Shown: in pieces, positions 20,916-33,011 of the stretch
How positions within the stretch are numbered: the first letter of the stretch is position 1
How the letters are laid out: every line of letters begins with the position of its first letter
Source: Brachynemurus nebulosus
Taxonomy: Eukaryota; Arthropoda; Insecta; Neuroptera; Myrmeleontidae
DNA: 64,000 nucleotides
Reading direction: 5' to 3'
NCBI GenBank assembly: GCA_035578155.1
Contig: JAPWDM010000021.1
Coordinates: 4,941,704-5,005,703, forward strand
Notes under the pieces: generated by a model
The model's database searches: none
What the model saw: the letters and a program-made list of their open reading frames with translations, nothing else
What the model was told of the DNA's origin: nothing
Made by a program: the position numbers and the translations under genes

Positions 20916-21959
20916 ATGTGGCAACAAGAACTTAATACACCTATTTGCAAAAAATTAATTAATTGTAAAACTTACCGGGAACTTTACTGGTATTTAGACA
21001 GTGAGTATTTCTTACAATTTATTTTTAATAATATTGAAGAAATATTACAAAGTTCGCATAATCATACGGATAGTTGGATAAAATTCACAACTTTAATTAA
21101 AATAAAAATGGAAAAAATAGATTATGTCGAAGTTGACAATGTGACAGACGTAGAAGAAGAACACGAAATAAATGACGAATTAAAAAGACCATTGGAGCAA
21201 CCTCTATCAAGTTCAGATGAAGATGATGATATTGAAACTAAAAGACAGAAATTAATGGATGAATTGGATGGTATGGCTATAAATATAACTTTCGAAAAAT
21301 TATTAAGATTAACTGTTGTATGTATATTTGCCCATCCTTACGAATTTCAGAATTTTTGGCTACATTCGATTACAACTTTGAAAACGAAATTAATGAACCA
21401 AAACAAAAATGTGATAAAAGCAATAATGACAATTAGCGAATATTTTCAAAAAACCTTCCTATCGAAAAAAAATTTACCTGCCAATTGGGAGAAATTTTTA
21501 AAGATCTACAACGTCGAGGAATTTTGCACACGGTTATTCCCTGCAGAAACAATACAGATAGTGAAAAATATATTACTACAATTAAAGAACGAACTAGACA
21601 GCAATATCGTGGAGAACTTGTCATCTGTTCCTACCACCAAATCCCAAACTTTGAACACTTGCATGTCGTCCACGATTGCCGGTACTTCCAAAGACGGTGT
21701 AGATGCTCCCTACTCTGTAACATCCCTTTGGCATACAGCCTTCAAAGAAGCTACATCTCATAAACAGAAGATGGATATGAAGAACATGCACATAATCTTG
21801 GAAAGTCTTTATTTAAGGAACCAAGGAGAGTGTGTTTCTTATACTCGGGAAGGTAATCCAAAAGAAGTTTTATTAACAATCCGAGCCATTCTAACGTCTG
21901 TAATCATGGATCCGAATATACAGAAAGAGAATCAATGGAAAATGCAACACAGGATATGA
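20916..21959 (+). CDS. Unknown acidic/helical protein, 347 aa
   Basis: An unbroken ORF in a region that otherwise lacks long frames. It starts MWQQELNTPICKKLINCKTY; an internal ATG (EKIDYVEVDN) is a possible alternative. An acidic serine-rich patch (LSSSDEDDDIETKRQKL) around residue 95 ends in a possible nuclear-localisation cluster. The middle (ITFEKLLRLTVVCIFAHPYE) and the stretch FQNFWLHSITTLKTKL suggest a helical core. A Thr/Ser-rich linker follows. After the stop an overlapping frame stays open (DMKILVNLTTPIEETDILRE) for about 45 codons, so the true C-terminus may have been shifted. I do not recognise the family. Intronless; it lies in the same insert as the Polinton but 2 kb beyond PolB, so it may be viral cargo or a separate element. 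Confidence 0.5.
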   Translation: MWQQELNTPICKKLINCKTYRELYWYLDSEYFLQFIFNNIEEILQSSHNHTDSWIKFTTLIKIKMEKIDYVEVDNVTDVEEEHEINDELKRPLEQPLSSSDEDDDIETKRQKLMDELDGMAINITFEKLLRLTVVCIFAHPYEFQNFWLHSITTLKTKLMNQNKNVIKAIMTISEYFQKTFLSKKNLPANWEKFLKIYNVEEFCTRLFPAETIQIVKNILLQLKNELDSNIVENLSSVPTTKSQTLNTCMSSTIAGTSKDGVDAPYSVTSLWHTAFKEATSHKQKMDMKNMHIILESLYLRNQGECVSYTREGNPKEVLLTIRAILTSVIMDPNIQKENQWKMQHRI

Positions 21960-23384
21960 AAATACTGGTAAATTTGACGACACCGATAGAGGAAACAGAT
22001 ATATTAAGAGAAAAGTTTATGAAAATAACATTACAGAAAATTATGTTGGACGAAAACACGAAAGAGGAAAGCCGACAGTATCGAAATTAGTGGATTTTAT
22101 TTTAAATAATATAACAAGAAAAATCTAATAAGTCTCGATATTGTTGTACATATCCATTTGAATTTAAGAAATATATATCAAATATGTAATCCAATCGTAA
22201 TTCATTGATAAAAAATTTTAAAATAACAAACAATTTGTAATTATTGTACTATTCCATTAAGTTCCTTAAATATTTATATTCCCAGAAAATATTTAAGTAT
22301 GTAACCACAATAAGAAAATTTTATAAAAATTCCACCAACAATTCTAATAATATTTAAATCGTTTCTTGTATTCAACCAAACAACGCTATGTATGTGGAGT
22401 GTGGTGAAAGTACTCATAGGCTAAACATAATATATGTATGCAATCTGGTATATTAGATCTGGTTCACTAGATCGTTGCAGTGTACCAACACAATGTTACT
22501 AAAGAATGTCACAATGTCAAAGCGAATGGTCGTATGTGGTAATATATGCATGTATATTGCTATTGAGTTGCAAATTGTTGTCAGGCGGTTCATATATGTA
22601 TACATACATGTGTAGTATGATGGAATTGTTGTCACCGTTTGACTATTAACAAAACCAGTTTGTTAAATACGATAATAAAATCAGTAGTATTTTTTTCTGT
22701 GAATTGTCTAGTTATACATGTAAGTATTACAAAACAACACTTATAAATAATTACTGTACAGGGACATGCATGTAAAGAACAGACAACAGTATACAAAATA
22801 ATTTTTCACGGAAAGTTTTTATAAAAATTATTATTACGAAAAATTTATTCATACATATATGAAAATTAACACTAGCTAATTGTCAAAAATTGATCTGAAC
22901 TATTAAAAATAGGTAATAAAAAGTTATCGAAAAAAGTTACGTTGATTAGACATGTGACTACAAAACAAGAATTTTCCAGTATTTGTTCTAGAAAATCATG
23001 TGGCGTTAATGTGTGCAATCAAGGTTACGCCTAACCTGATGCAATTGAAAAATTTATTTCATACATATGGTTAAATATCCGGTACCCGCAAGATCGGAAA
23101 ATTTATTTGATATATATGGTTAAATAACCGACTACCACAAGACATAAAAATTATTTGACATTTGAATATCCATTTTTATCACGTGAACGGGAAACTTTGA
23201 GCAAAACCTATTTGAAAGTTTTATGTGTAGCAATAAATAATTTATATATTAACATTTGTTGGCAATGCCATTCACCGCCTTAGGCAATAGTTGGTTGAAA
23301 CATGTTTGTACACATAATTAACATACAGATCAAAATGTTAATTGTTAGAATACATTCGACATTTAATACATCCAGAGCCAGTGT
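21960..23384. other. AT-rich DNA without a gene
   Basis: The first 150 bp hold the possible shifted C-terminus of the ORF before. The rest has no recognised feature; TTTATTTGA/CATATATGGTTAAAT phrases at 23050-23130 form a short local duplication. Confidence 0.4.
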
Positions 23385-23460
23385 ACGTCACAGTGTACTG
23401 GTTAGCACTCCCGCTTCGTAAAATAAAGTACCAAAGATCGAATACACCAGCCGACTGCAT
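23385..23460 (+). repeat. tRNA-like SINE head or tRNA pseudogene
   Basis: TGGTTAGCACTCC (23399-23411) resembles a Pol III A box, and AAAGATCGAATACACC (about 23433-23448) a degenerate B box, 34 bp apart. It does not fold as a complete functional tRNA, since the acceptor stem is poor. A tRNA-derived SINE head is the likeliest reading. Confidence 0.4.
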
Positions 23461-23604
23461 TTTATATATTTTAAATATTATTACTTATTAATATAGGCAA
23501 TCTACACAGCATAACTATGTTATTTCTCCATAAGGTGGTGGGTGGTGGGCAATGTTAATTTTCCATAAGGTGGTGGCCGATGAAGCCACCACACTACACT
23601 ACTC

Positions 23605-26265
23605 ATGTCCCTAAAAGGTAAAGGATAAAAGATAACCACCAACAGATACAAATTATCGTCAACGTCATCGTTAAGGTCATCAACCAACGCAAAATATCAG
23701 CATATGGTAGCGCCTCAAACTACTATTTTCTTTTTCGAATTATTGCCGCTAACCGGAAAGCGTAAAAAATAACCATCTATGGATGAAAAGTATCGTCAAT
23801 CTGATCATTAAAACCACCAACCAAAGCCAAATATCAGCAAATGGTAGCGCCTCAAACTACTATTATATTCTTCGAATTATTGCCGCTAAACGTAAAGCAT
23901 AAAAAATAACCATCTTTGGATGAAAATTATCGTCAATGTGTTCATTAAAACCATCAACCAAAGCCAAATATCAGCAAATGGTAGCGCCTCAAACTACTAT
24001 TTTATTTTTCGAATTAATGCCGCTAAACGTAAAGCAAAAAAAATAACCATCTATGGATGAAAAGTATCGTTAATGTGATCATTAAAACGATCAACAAAAG
24101 CCAAGTATCAGCAAATGGTAGTACCTCAAACAACAATTTTATTTTTCGAATTATTGACGCTAAACGTAAAGCATAAAAAAAACCATTTATGGATGAAAAG
24201 TGTCGTCAATGTGATCATTAAAACCATCAACCAAAGCCAAATATCAGCAAATGGTAGCGCCTCAAACTACAATTTTATTTTTCGAATTATTGCCGCTAAA
24301 CGTAAAGCATAAAAAATAACCATCTATGGATGAAAAGTATCTTCAATGTGACCACTAAAACCTCCAACCAAAGCCAGGTATCAGCAAATGGTAGCGCCTC
24401 AAGCTACTACTTTATTTTTCGAATTATTGCCGATAAACGTAAAGCATAAAAATAACCATTTATGGATGAAAAGTATCGTCAATTAGATGATTAAAACCAT
24501 CAACCAAAGCCAAATATCAGCAAATGGTAACGTCTCAAACAGCAGTCTTATTTTTCGAATTATTGCCGCTAAACGTAAAGCATAAAAAAAACCATCTATG
24601 GATGAAAAGTATCGTCAATGTGATCATTAAAACCATCAACAAAAGCCAAATATCAGCAAATAGTAGCGCAAAAAACTTTTCTTTGTTTTTCGAATTATTG
24701 CCGCTAAACGTAAAGCATAAAAAATCACCATCTATGGATGAAAAGTATCATCAATGTGATCATTAAAACCATCAAACAAAGCCTAGTATCAGCAAATGGT
24801 GGCGCCTCATTTCTCGATTTTGGAATTATATGTCCCTAAAACGTAAAGGATAAAAGATAACCACCAAAAGATACAAATAATTGTCAATGTCATCATTAAG
24901 GTCATCAACCAACGCAAAATATCAGCAAATGGTAGCGCCTCAAATTACTATTTTCTTTTTCGAGTTGTTGCCGCTAACCGTAAAGCATAAAAAATAACCA
25001 TCTATCAATGTGATCATTAAAACCATCAACCGAAGCCAAATATCAGAAAACGGTAGCGCCTCAAACTACTATTTTATTTTTCGAATTATTGCCGCTAAGC
25101 GTACAGCATAACAACTAACCATCTATCGATGAAAAGTACCGTCAATGTGATCATTAAAACCATCAACAAAAGCCAAATATCAGCAAACGGTAGCGTCACA
25201 ACCTACAATTTTATTTTCGAATTATTGCCGCTAACCGTAAAGCATAAAAAATAACCGTCTATCAATGTCATCATTAAAACCACCAACTAAAGCCAAATAT
25301 AAGCAAATAATAGCGCCCCAAACTACTATTTTATTTTTCGAATTATTGCCGTTAAACGTAAAGCATAGAAACTAACCATCTATGGATGAAAAGTATCGTC
25401 AATGTGATCATTAAAAACATCAACAAAAGCCAAATATCAGCAAATGGTAGCGCCTTATTTCTCGATTTTGGAATTATATGTCCCTAAAATGTAAAGGATA
25501 AAAGATAACCACCAATAGATACAAATTATCGTCAACGTCCTCATTAAGGTCATTAACCAACGCAAAATATCAGCAAATGGTAGCGCCTCAAACTACAATT
25601 TTATTTTCGAATTATTGCCGCTAACCGTAAAGCATAAAAAATAACCATCTACCAATGTGATCATTGAAACCACCAACTAAAGCGAAATTTCAGCAAATGG
25701 TAGTGTCCCAAACTACTATTTTATTTTTCGAATTATTGCCGCTAAACGTAAAGCATAAAAAATAAACATCTATGGATGAAAAGTATCGTCAATGTGATCA
25801 TTAAAACCAGCAACAAAAGCCAAATATCAGCAAACGGTAGCGCCTCAAACTACATTTTTATTTTTCGAATTATTGCCGTTAAATATAAAGCATAAAAAAT
25901 AACCATCTATGAATGAAAAGTATCGTCAATGTGATCATTAAAACCATCAACAGAAGCCAAATATCAGCAAATGGTAGCGCCTCACAAGTACTAGTTTATT
26001 TTCGATATTGGAACTGTAATATATCCCTAAACGTAAATGATAAAGAATAACCACCTATGGATACAAATTATCATCAATGTCATTATTAAAGCCATCAAAA
26101 AAGAAAGCGAAATATCAACAAATGGTAGAATTTCAAAACCGGAACTTGAGCGACACCGGAAACGAGAATATACAATAGGTCGACATGCAAAAGAAGCTGT
26201 GCTACCTACAAACAATCATCACAAAAGCGAAGTATCGATAAATGGTAGCGCTTATTTTTAACGGT
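23605..26265 (+). repeat. Satellite array 1, unit about 137 bp, two subtypes
   Basis: About 19 units share the core ATATCAGCAAATGGTAGCGC. Type A continues CTCAAACTACTATTTTATTT and GCCGCTAAACGTAAAGCATA. Type B continues TTATTTCTCGATTTTGGAAT and ATGTCCCTAAAACGTAAAGG. Type B units break up runs of type A (near 23605, 24800, 25450, 26000), which gives a loose higher-order order. Some units are shortened (for example near 25000 and 25260) by loss of about 20-30 bp. Short ORFs here are by-products of the repeat. Confidence 0.9.
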
Positions 26266-27473
26266 ACTAGTATCTGAATGATTGTCAGATGTATCATGTA
26301 GATGAAGATATCGTGAAGTCCAAGAAAATTGCCTGAAGATAACAAAAACTTTTGCGAAGAATTGTGATACTAAGATCGAGTTTTTTGAAAATTCTAAGCA
26401 GTGACTAATTACTGTTTATAAAACTGATTATTATACATGTTGAGATTAAAGCAATTGCTAAACATTTGGATTAAAATCATTTAATGTCATGTTCAGTCCT
26501 TTTCATACGTTGATAATCAATACTTTATTTGAACGTGATTCGGGAAAACACTAAATTGCGACAATAAAATTTTCAAAATTCCAAAGAACCTTTTTTCCAC
26601 AAATTAATGAGAAAATTTTACAGGCTAAAATTGATACAACACTGTTTTTTCAGTTCTGATAAGAATTCGGTCTAAAAATTCTTAACTTTGATCTAAATTT
26701 CATCTATTTTTATCAAGAAATGCCCCATATTGTCCCTCTAACGCCAATAGATTTGAAGGTATTCATTAATATCCGAATTTTTTGGTTTCTGGGTTCTTTA
26801 GGCCCAAAACGTCAAGACCCACCATATAGCCTACGCTACGTGGCCGGAAAAGTAATAAACCATCAACATTTCAACACTCCTAGAGAAGTAATTAAAATAG
26901 TACTGTTCCTAAAGCACCTTGTATTTTGACAGATTAAAAAAAATCATAACTGACAATTTTTATACAGCGAACAAAACCGTGTATTAAACGTGGCTTTCTA
27001 CATCGCACAGTAAAAAAGCTAAACACTGCTCGGTTTGTTAAGTATTCATATTTAAAGGTAGGGAAATATTCATCACCAAACATCGCGGCGGTAACTCGTT
27101 ACGCTATCGTTTCCAGTTTGTTCGTATTTTTTTTTCAGTGTTTCATATTTTTGTAACAGCAGCAACGTGGAAACGGTAACAGAGGCGATAACGAACACAA
27201 ATTAAGAATCCAGAACGTTTAAACAAACGGAAACTATCTTTTCGACTTGACAATTTTTCCTCTTTTTAATGTAAAATTTATTTTGAAAATTATCTTTCAT
27301 AACTAAATGATCTGCGTTCGAGTATTACAATTTGAGATGTGAACGTAACGTAAAAAATTGTGAATATGTGAACTTAAAAATTGGCTTTTATTGCATTTGA
27401 GAAGATCTGGGAATCTACAAAGAGCTCAAAATGAATATCTTGGCCAATTGAAAGACCAACAGATACATATGAA
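26266..27473. other. Unique DNA between the array and duplicate copy 2
   Basis: No gene is recognised. A 69-codon frame at 26720-26929 (PLTPIDLKVFINIRIFWFLG) has no family I know and is probably chance. Confidence 0.4.
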
Positions 27474-27989
27474 AAAAATCTCGGTGGATTTTAAGAGCCC
27501 AATGTAACAAAATCAAAAAAAATTTACGACCACTAAGGGAAGCCCTGATGTGAGTAATTGTTCTAGTCGGATCGAAGCAAGGTACAGATTGCAATAAAAA
27601 ATATGACAATGCAGTTGTAGCACGCCGTCCCTTTTTTTAAAATTTACTGGGGGGGGGGGGGTTAGAGGTTAAAAAAAACAATGAAAAGGGACATTCCGTT
27701 CAATGGTTAGAATCAAAATTGTTGTAAATTATTCCATAAAATTTTTCGAGGCTTGTTGAGACATCTTGTTGAGGACAAGAACTTTTCTAGGTCAAAAGAT
27801 TTATGAAAACAATTTGGTTCTTAGGAAAATGAGGACCTCTTATAATACCATTCGTCCAAATTTCATCGATTTTAAAAAACAAGTTAAAGACAGAAGATAC
27901 AAACAAATTTTCATGTTATAACACCAACTCTGACCCAAACCCATCAGGATTCGATGAAAATCACTAATTTATAATCATTCGCTATTTAG

Positions 27990-28150
27990 TTTATATTAAT
28001 ACTGACATGGATGGTATAGGAAGGTAAATCATTATTTAGACATGTTTTTGTAATGTGGTTCTGAAATTGAATTTACTAATGTTTTTTCTTTCTATATTTC
28101 CAGCTATTAACGCCTATAGGACTAATGACCACCTCAGCTCGTCATACTAA
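27990..28150 (+). pseudogene. CRAL-TRIO gene remnant, copy 2
   Basis: The exon A acceptor (CTATTTAG, to 27989) is kept, and the exon reads up to GACATGGATGG, the start of the DMDG motif. It is then fused to the last bases of exon B and the donor AAG/GTAAAT (28024). The 80-bp intron ends in TATATTTCCAG (28103), and exon C (28104-28150) ends INAYRTNDHLSSSY then TAA. A deletion has removed most of exons A and B, so no lipid-binding domain remains. Exon C is closer than copy 1 to the expected family tail (INAY against INDV). Confidence 0.75.
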
Positions 28151-28863
28151 TTTTACGGCGAACGTATATTGTCTTATATAGGTAACTGACAGCAGTGTCG
28201 TAAAGAGTGATCATGTTGTAAATAAATTAAGCAAAACGTACCAAACTTGCAATTATACTTACTGAGATATTAAATTTTTTATCTAAAATATTGGAATATA
28301 TGGCGGTACTAAAGGGGTTAACTCATATGGATATAATAAAAAGAAAGCTCAACCATAAGGCAATGTTAATTTTCATAAATCTAGTACTTAACGAAATTCT
28401 TACGTTTTGGCGACATCAAAAAAGCCGACGTAGATGTTAAAAATGAATACAGTTAACAATTTCGGGCTGTTGGCTTAACACGTTGACAGCCAAATATCTC
28501 ATTTGAATAATGGCCGTTTTAAAACAATAAAAAGAGAATATTTTGAATATCTTTTTTGTCAGACAATTGTTAGTGTTAGGCGAGCGTACCACTCTCTATG
28601 TGTGTACGCGACGATTCAAGCACGGCAGAGTTTTATACTTGTAATATTGCAACTATGTATCACGTAATATGTACCACGTAATTCGCCACAATTATATTTG
28701 CGATGTGCCTAGCATATTTTCAATGCCTAATTTCGTATCGTACATTTCGTTTACAATACAATGAATAAGTAATGCCCTCTATAGCAACGCAACATTGGTA
28801 CCTACATCTGCAGTCGCCAGCTTTATACATGCGTTCAATAATTACAATATTACACACGTCTAA

Positions 28864-29938
28864 CGGCCGGTTTAACAAACGGAGTTTAAGCTTAAGCTTA
28901 ACTAAACCTAGTTTAAAAGTTAAACCCAGTTTATCTTCGCGTCTGTTTTACAATACAATTTAAAGGAAAGTTTAAGTAAGCTTGTGTTGGCGAACTTGCT
29001 TTCAATCATTTGCTCATTTAATTCAATACATGTATGTATTTGTATCCGGCAAAGTCGGTAAAATAACTCTATTTTACCAACCCAATTACCAACCGTATGT
29101 ATCCGGATATACTTCATACGCGATATACGCTACAAACATAACCTATATAGAAGTAACGCTATAAAGAAAAAAATTATTATAATATATATTAAATAAAATT
29201 AAAAAAAGAAATTTAAAATAATAAATGACACAAATGAAAAGAAAAGATCAGTAAATTTTACGAGTAATGAAACTGACGCATGGTGGCCACAGATTTTTAA
29301 AGATCAAATTCACTGACTTTTCAAGGTTTTCCAGAAATTTTATTAAAAAATTCCCTATCTATTTTGTAAAAAATGCCGCCCCTACTTTATCCCAAAAAGC
29401 TAAAAAAAATTTTTAATAACTTTTTAACACTTTCTTAAAAAAGTAAATGACGAGCAAAAAAAAAAAGAAATCCGCGCCAAGTTTTAAATCTAATCTCAAA
29501 ACAAGTGAAAAATTGATTGAAGTTTTTTCCCTAAATAAACAAAATTATAAAGATCAATTTTTTCCAGTCTTCTGGTAAAATTCTTTGACTATTCCCTGAT
29601 TTTTGTAGAAAGTTTAGAATTCCCTGACATTTCCAGGTTTTCCAGTAATGTGGTCACCATGATTGAGTATTTAATTGCTCTAGTAGAGAAATATAAAAAT
29701 ATAATCGAATCCCTAAAAACGACCTCAACCATAGAGAAGATCTTAAGTAGTTATATCTTTTCTATGATCTTAAGTAGGTAAGGTAGGTAAGCTTAGTTTA
29801 AATGATTAAGCCACCTTGATTGGTAGTTTAAATATAAGCTGAGTTTAGCAAATAAACTCAATATGTAAAACGGTCTGATTTACTTAAACTTCGTTTAACT
29901 AATAAACTCAGTTTAAACTCGGTTTGTAAAACCGGCCG
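28864..29938. mobile_element. PIF/Harbinger-like MITE with TAA target duplication
   Basis: The ends CGGCCGGTTTAACAAACGGA and, inverted, CGGCCGGTTTTACAAACCGA are matched. TAA lies at 28861-28863 and 29939-29941. The paralogous site in copy 1 (about 2648-2656, CACACGTATAAAAG) is empty, which proves insertion and shows the 3-bp duplication. The subterminal parts are rich in GTTTAA/TTAAAC words. No transposase inside. Confidence 0.9.
29279..29662. mobile_element. Nested hAT-like MITE related to 1444-1758
   Basis: The ends CATGGTGGCCACAGATTTTT and, inverted, CATGGTGACCACATTACTGG pair. The interior shares ACTGACTTTTCAAGGTTTTC and AATTCCCTGACATTTCCAGG with the element in CRAL-TRIO exon B. No clear target duplication was seen. 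It lies inside the PIF-like MITE, so it arrived later or was captured. Confidence 0.65.
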
Positions 29939-30230
29939 TAAAAGTGTTACTATTATGGCAGTTGGAGTTTCTCTCACTCCCCGGTTATATTCCCAAAAAA
30001 TCGTATAGAGTCAACTCGGTCCGGTTTATACCGAAGTTACACGATCAAGATAATTTTGTTCTATAAGTTGATACTTCGTTTGATATACAATATGAAGAAA
30101 CGGAAACGATCACATCTTTGTGAACTTCATAAGCCCCACTTCCCAGATAGGAATGAGCCATCACATGGATGCCCTGGACAAAAAGTGTAACTGCAATATG
30201 CAAGAAATACATTTATGAAGGGATCATCAA

Positions 30231-31493
30231 TAAAACCATCAACCAAAGCCAAATATCAGCAAATGGTACCGTCTTATTTCTCGATTTTGGAATTATATGT
30301 CCCTAAAACGTAAGGCATAAAAGATAACAACCAATAGATAGAAATTATCGTCAATGTCATCATTAAAGTCATCAACAAACGGAAAATATCAGCAAATGGT
30401 AGCGCCTCAAACTACTATTTTACTTTTCGAATTATTGTCGCTAACCGTAAAGCATAAAAAATAACCATCTATGGATGAAAAGTATCGCCAATGTGATCAT
30501 TAGAACCACCAACAAAAGCCAAATATCAGCAAATGGTAGCGCTTCAACTACTGTTTTATTTTTCGAATCATTGCCGCTAAACGTAAAGCATAAAAAATAA
30601 CTGTCTATGGGTGAAAAGTATCGTCAACGTGATCATTAAAACCATCAACCAAAACCATATATCAGCAAATAGTAGCGCCTTATTTCTGGATTTTGGAATT
30701 ATATGTCCCTAGAACGTAAAGGATAAAAGATAACCACAAATAGATACAAATTATCGTCAATGTCATCATTGAAGTCATCAACCAAAGCCAAATATCAGCA
30801 AATGGTAGCGCCTCAAACTACTATTTTATTTTTCGAATTATTGCCGCTAAACGTAAAGCATAAAAAATAACTGTCTATGGGTGAAAAGTATGGTCAACGT
30901 GATCATTAAAACCATCAACCAAAGACAAATATCAGCAAATGGTAGCGCCTCAAATTACTATTTTATTTTTCGAATTATTGCCGCTAAACGTAAAGCATAA
31001 AAATTAACCATCTATGGATGAAAATTATCGTCAATGTGATTATTAAAACCATCAACCAAAGCCAAAGATCAGCACAAATGGTAGCGCCTTATTTCTGGAT
31101 TTTGGAATTATATGTCCCCAGAACGTAAAGGATAAAAGATAACCACCAATAGATACAAATTATCGTCAATGTCATCATTAAGGTCATCAACCAACGCAAA
31201 ATATCAGCAAATGGTAGCGCCTCAAACTACTATTTTATTTTTCGAGTTATTGCCGCTAAACCTAAAGCATAAAAAATAACCATTTATGGATGAAAAGTAT
31301 CGTCAATATGATCATTAAAACCATCAACCAAAGCCAAATATCAGCAAATGGTAGCGCCTTATTTCTCGATTTTGCAATTATATGTCCCTAAAACGTAAAA
31401 GATAAAAGATAACCACCAATAGATACAAATTATCGTCAATGTCATCATTAAGGTCATCAACCAACGCAAAATATCAGCAAATGGTAGCGCAAA
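30231..31493 (+). repeat. Satellite array 2, unit about 137 bp, two subtypes
   Basis: About nine units of the same family as 23605-26265, with type B near 30280, 30680, 31100 and 31370 alternating with one or two type A units. It follows copy 2 of the duplication directly and ends sharply at GGTAGCGC at 31492. Confidence 0.9.
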
Positions 31494-33010
31494 ATTTTAA
31501 AATGCAAATATTACTAGTTCCCTATCGTACAAAAAAAAAAGTTTTAAACAAAATCTAAGGAGTTTGCCGGATGATAACATGAATTTTTATTATGAGTACT
31601 ATACAATACAAATTCCAAGCAAATGACTCAACTGACCACTCAATTTCGATTTGAACTTGACCTAAGCTGTCATCATTGTAATTTTAAGGTGTGAATACGA
31701 ACCCAAAACTCATCCAAATATTGAAATGTTTCACTTGAATTGTCAAAAAATATCTAAAAAAAAGCATAAAAAAAAAAAAATTCGAAATCGTTTTTCTCGT
31801 AGGTAAATGCTAATTAGCCGATATTAAAAGCTACGTTGACTTGTTAAGCTTAGTGTTATATTCTGTTTACAATTCACAGTTCACGTTCATATTGTTGGTA
31901 TCGTTAGTGATATCGGGACATAATTCTGGGATTTACCTTTCCACAGTAATTTGTTGTAATTCGAACAGGATGGTATGTTGCCACTCTGTTCGTGTATTAA
32001 CACCTCTCAAACCTCTTGATATCCACACAAAACCTAAACCAGGTGTTTATATTCATGTGATTGATATTCGGAAAAAAATCGAATTTAACACGCAGTTGTA
32101 AATAGCGTTTAAGCAACTCGAACAGTTTGTATTGCGAATTTAGGATATCATCAAAAAGCATAGTATTGAAAATATTATTTTACATTTTGCAATAGTATCG
32201 CAAAATTGTCCATCACAAACATTAAAATATAAATCCAAACCAAAAAATCTGAAGCAAAAAGTCAAAAAACCCAACTGCGCAAAAACTAAAACGATGGAGG
32301 CAAAACGAAATAGACTAAAAAATAGACTAAAACTCTTACAAATTTTCTTCAGCAGGTACTAACTTCTTTGGCCACGTCTGTCGATCCTTGGCCTCTTAAA
32401 CTCTTTCGCTTTCTATACTATTTTACCTAATAGGGTACTTGACTGAAGTTACAAAAATATTCCGAAAACATGTTTTTCCATATCAGTTAAGAAATTTTTT
32501 TATCTTCGACAGATTCTGTAAAAAATCATCAAAAAAAATAACCCTATAATTTTAAATGAGAAAAAGGCGGGAAAAACACCCCAGTATAGTAACGTCACAG
32601 TTTGAAGCAATTAAACGTCAACGTCAATATTTATAAATTCAAAACTTTAATTATATTCATAAGATGTCAAAGTAAAAGTAAGTATTTATTATTTATTAGA
32701 ATTCTGGTCGATTATTATTACTATATATTTAAACTAATAGAAATATTCAAAAGAAAACACAATTTCACCTCATCGATAAAAAAATTTTCAAAATCGACAT
32801 ATCTAGCTACAAAATATTACGTCATATTCAAGAAATGGCGCGTTTTCACTTACTTGAATATTTGTTAAAAATGGCAATTTTCAAAGTAAAATTTCTAAAT
32901 ACTAATCAATTTTTTTATGTTTCATCATTAAAATTGGACATATGTAATGATAATGCATAGAATTATTTAACATTTGACACAAATTTTAAATACAGTCAAG
33001 TACCGGATTC
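31494..33010. other. AT-rich DNA without a recognised gene
   Basis: A single unit related to the 33012-33320 tandem repeat lies at about 32355-32440 (GGCCTCTTAAACTCTTTCGC). Frames at 31841-32101 and 32602-32868 have no recognisable motif and I treat them as chance. Confidence 0.4.
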
Positions 33011-33011
33011 A

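Larger units (their letters stand above)
2998..23604. other. About 20.6 kb composite insertion interrupting a satellite unit
   Basis: The left neighbour ends TCTTATTTCTCG (to 2997) and the right neighbour resumes ATGTCCCTAAAAGG (from 23605). In uninterrupted type-B satellite units (for example 30280-30310) these phrases are separated by only about 14 bp. The interval holds the Polinton, a pogo-like MITE, an unknown ORF and a SINE head. No target duplication or terminal inverted repeat was visible at these borders, so the block is probably the sum of several events. Confidence 0.6.
27474..30230 (+). repeat. Segmental duplication, copy 2
   Basis: Matches 577-2940 in the same orientation. Differences: about 700 bp of exon-bearing sequence is missing at 28011-28020, a poly-G run has expanded at 27649-27661, and a 1075-bp MITE (28864-29938) is present. 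It passes without a break into satellite array 2, which gives the uninterrupted order expected for copy 1. Confidence 0.85.

Noticed and set aside
20916..21959. Assigning the unknown ORF as a Polinton core gene
   Set aside because: It matches none of the core families I know, and a separate MITE and 2 kb separate it from PolB.
24115..24766. Repeated ORFs of similar sequence as a protein family
   Set aside because: They are translations of the 137-bp satellite units and recur with the repeat period.
23680..26260. CRISPR array
   Set aside because: Units are contiguous 137-bp tandem copies, with no short constant repeat alternating with unique spacers, in a eukaryotic context.
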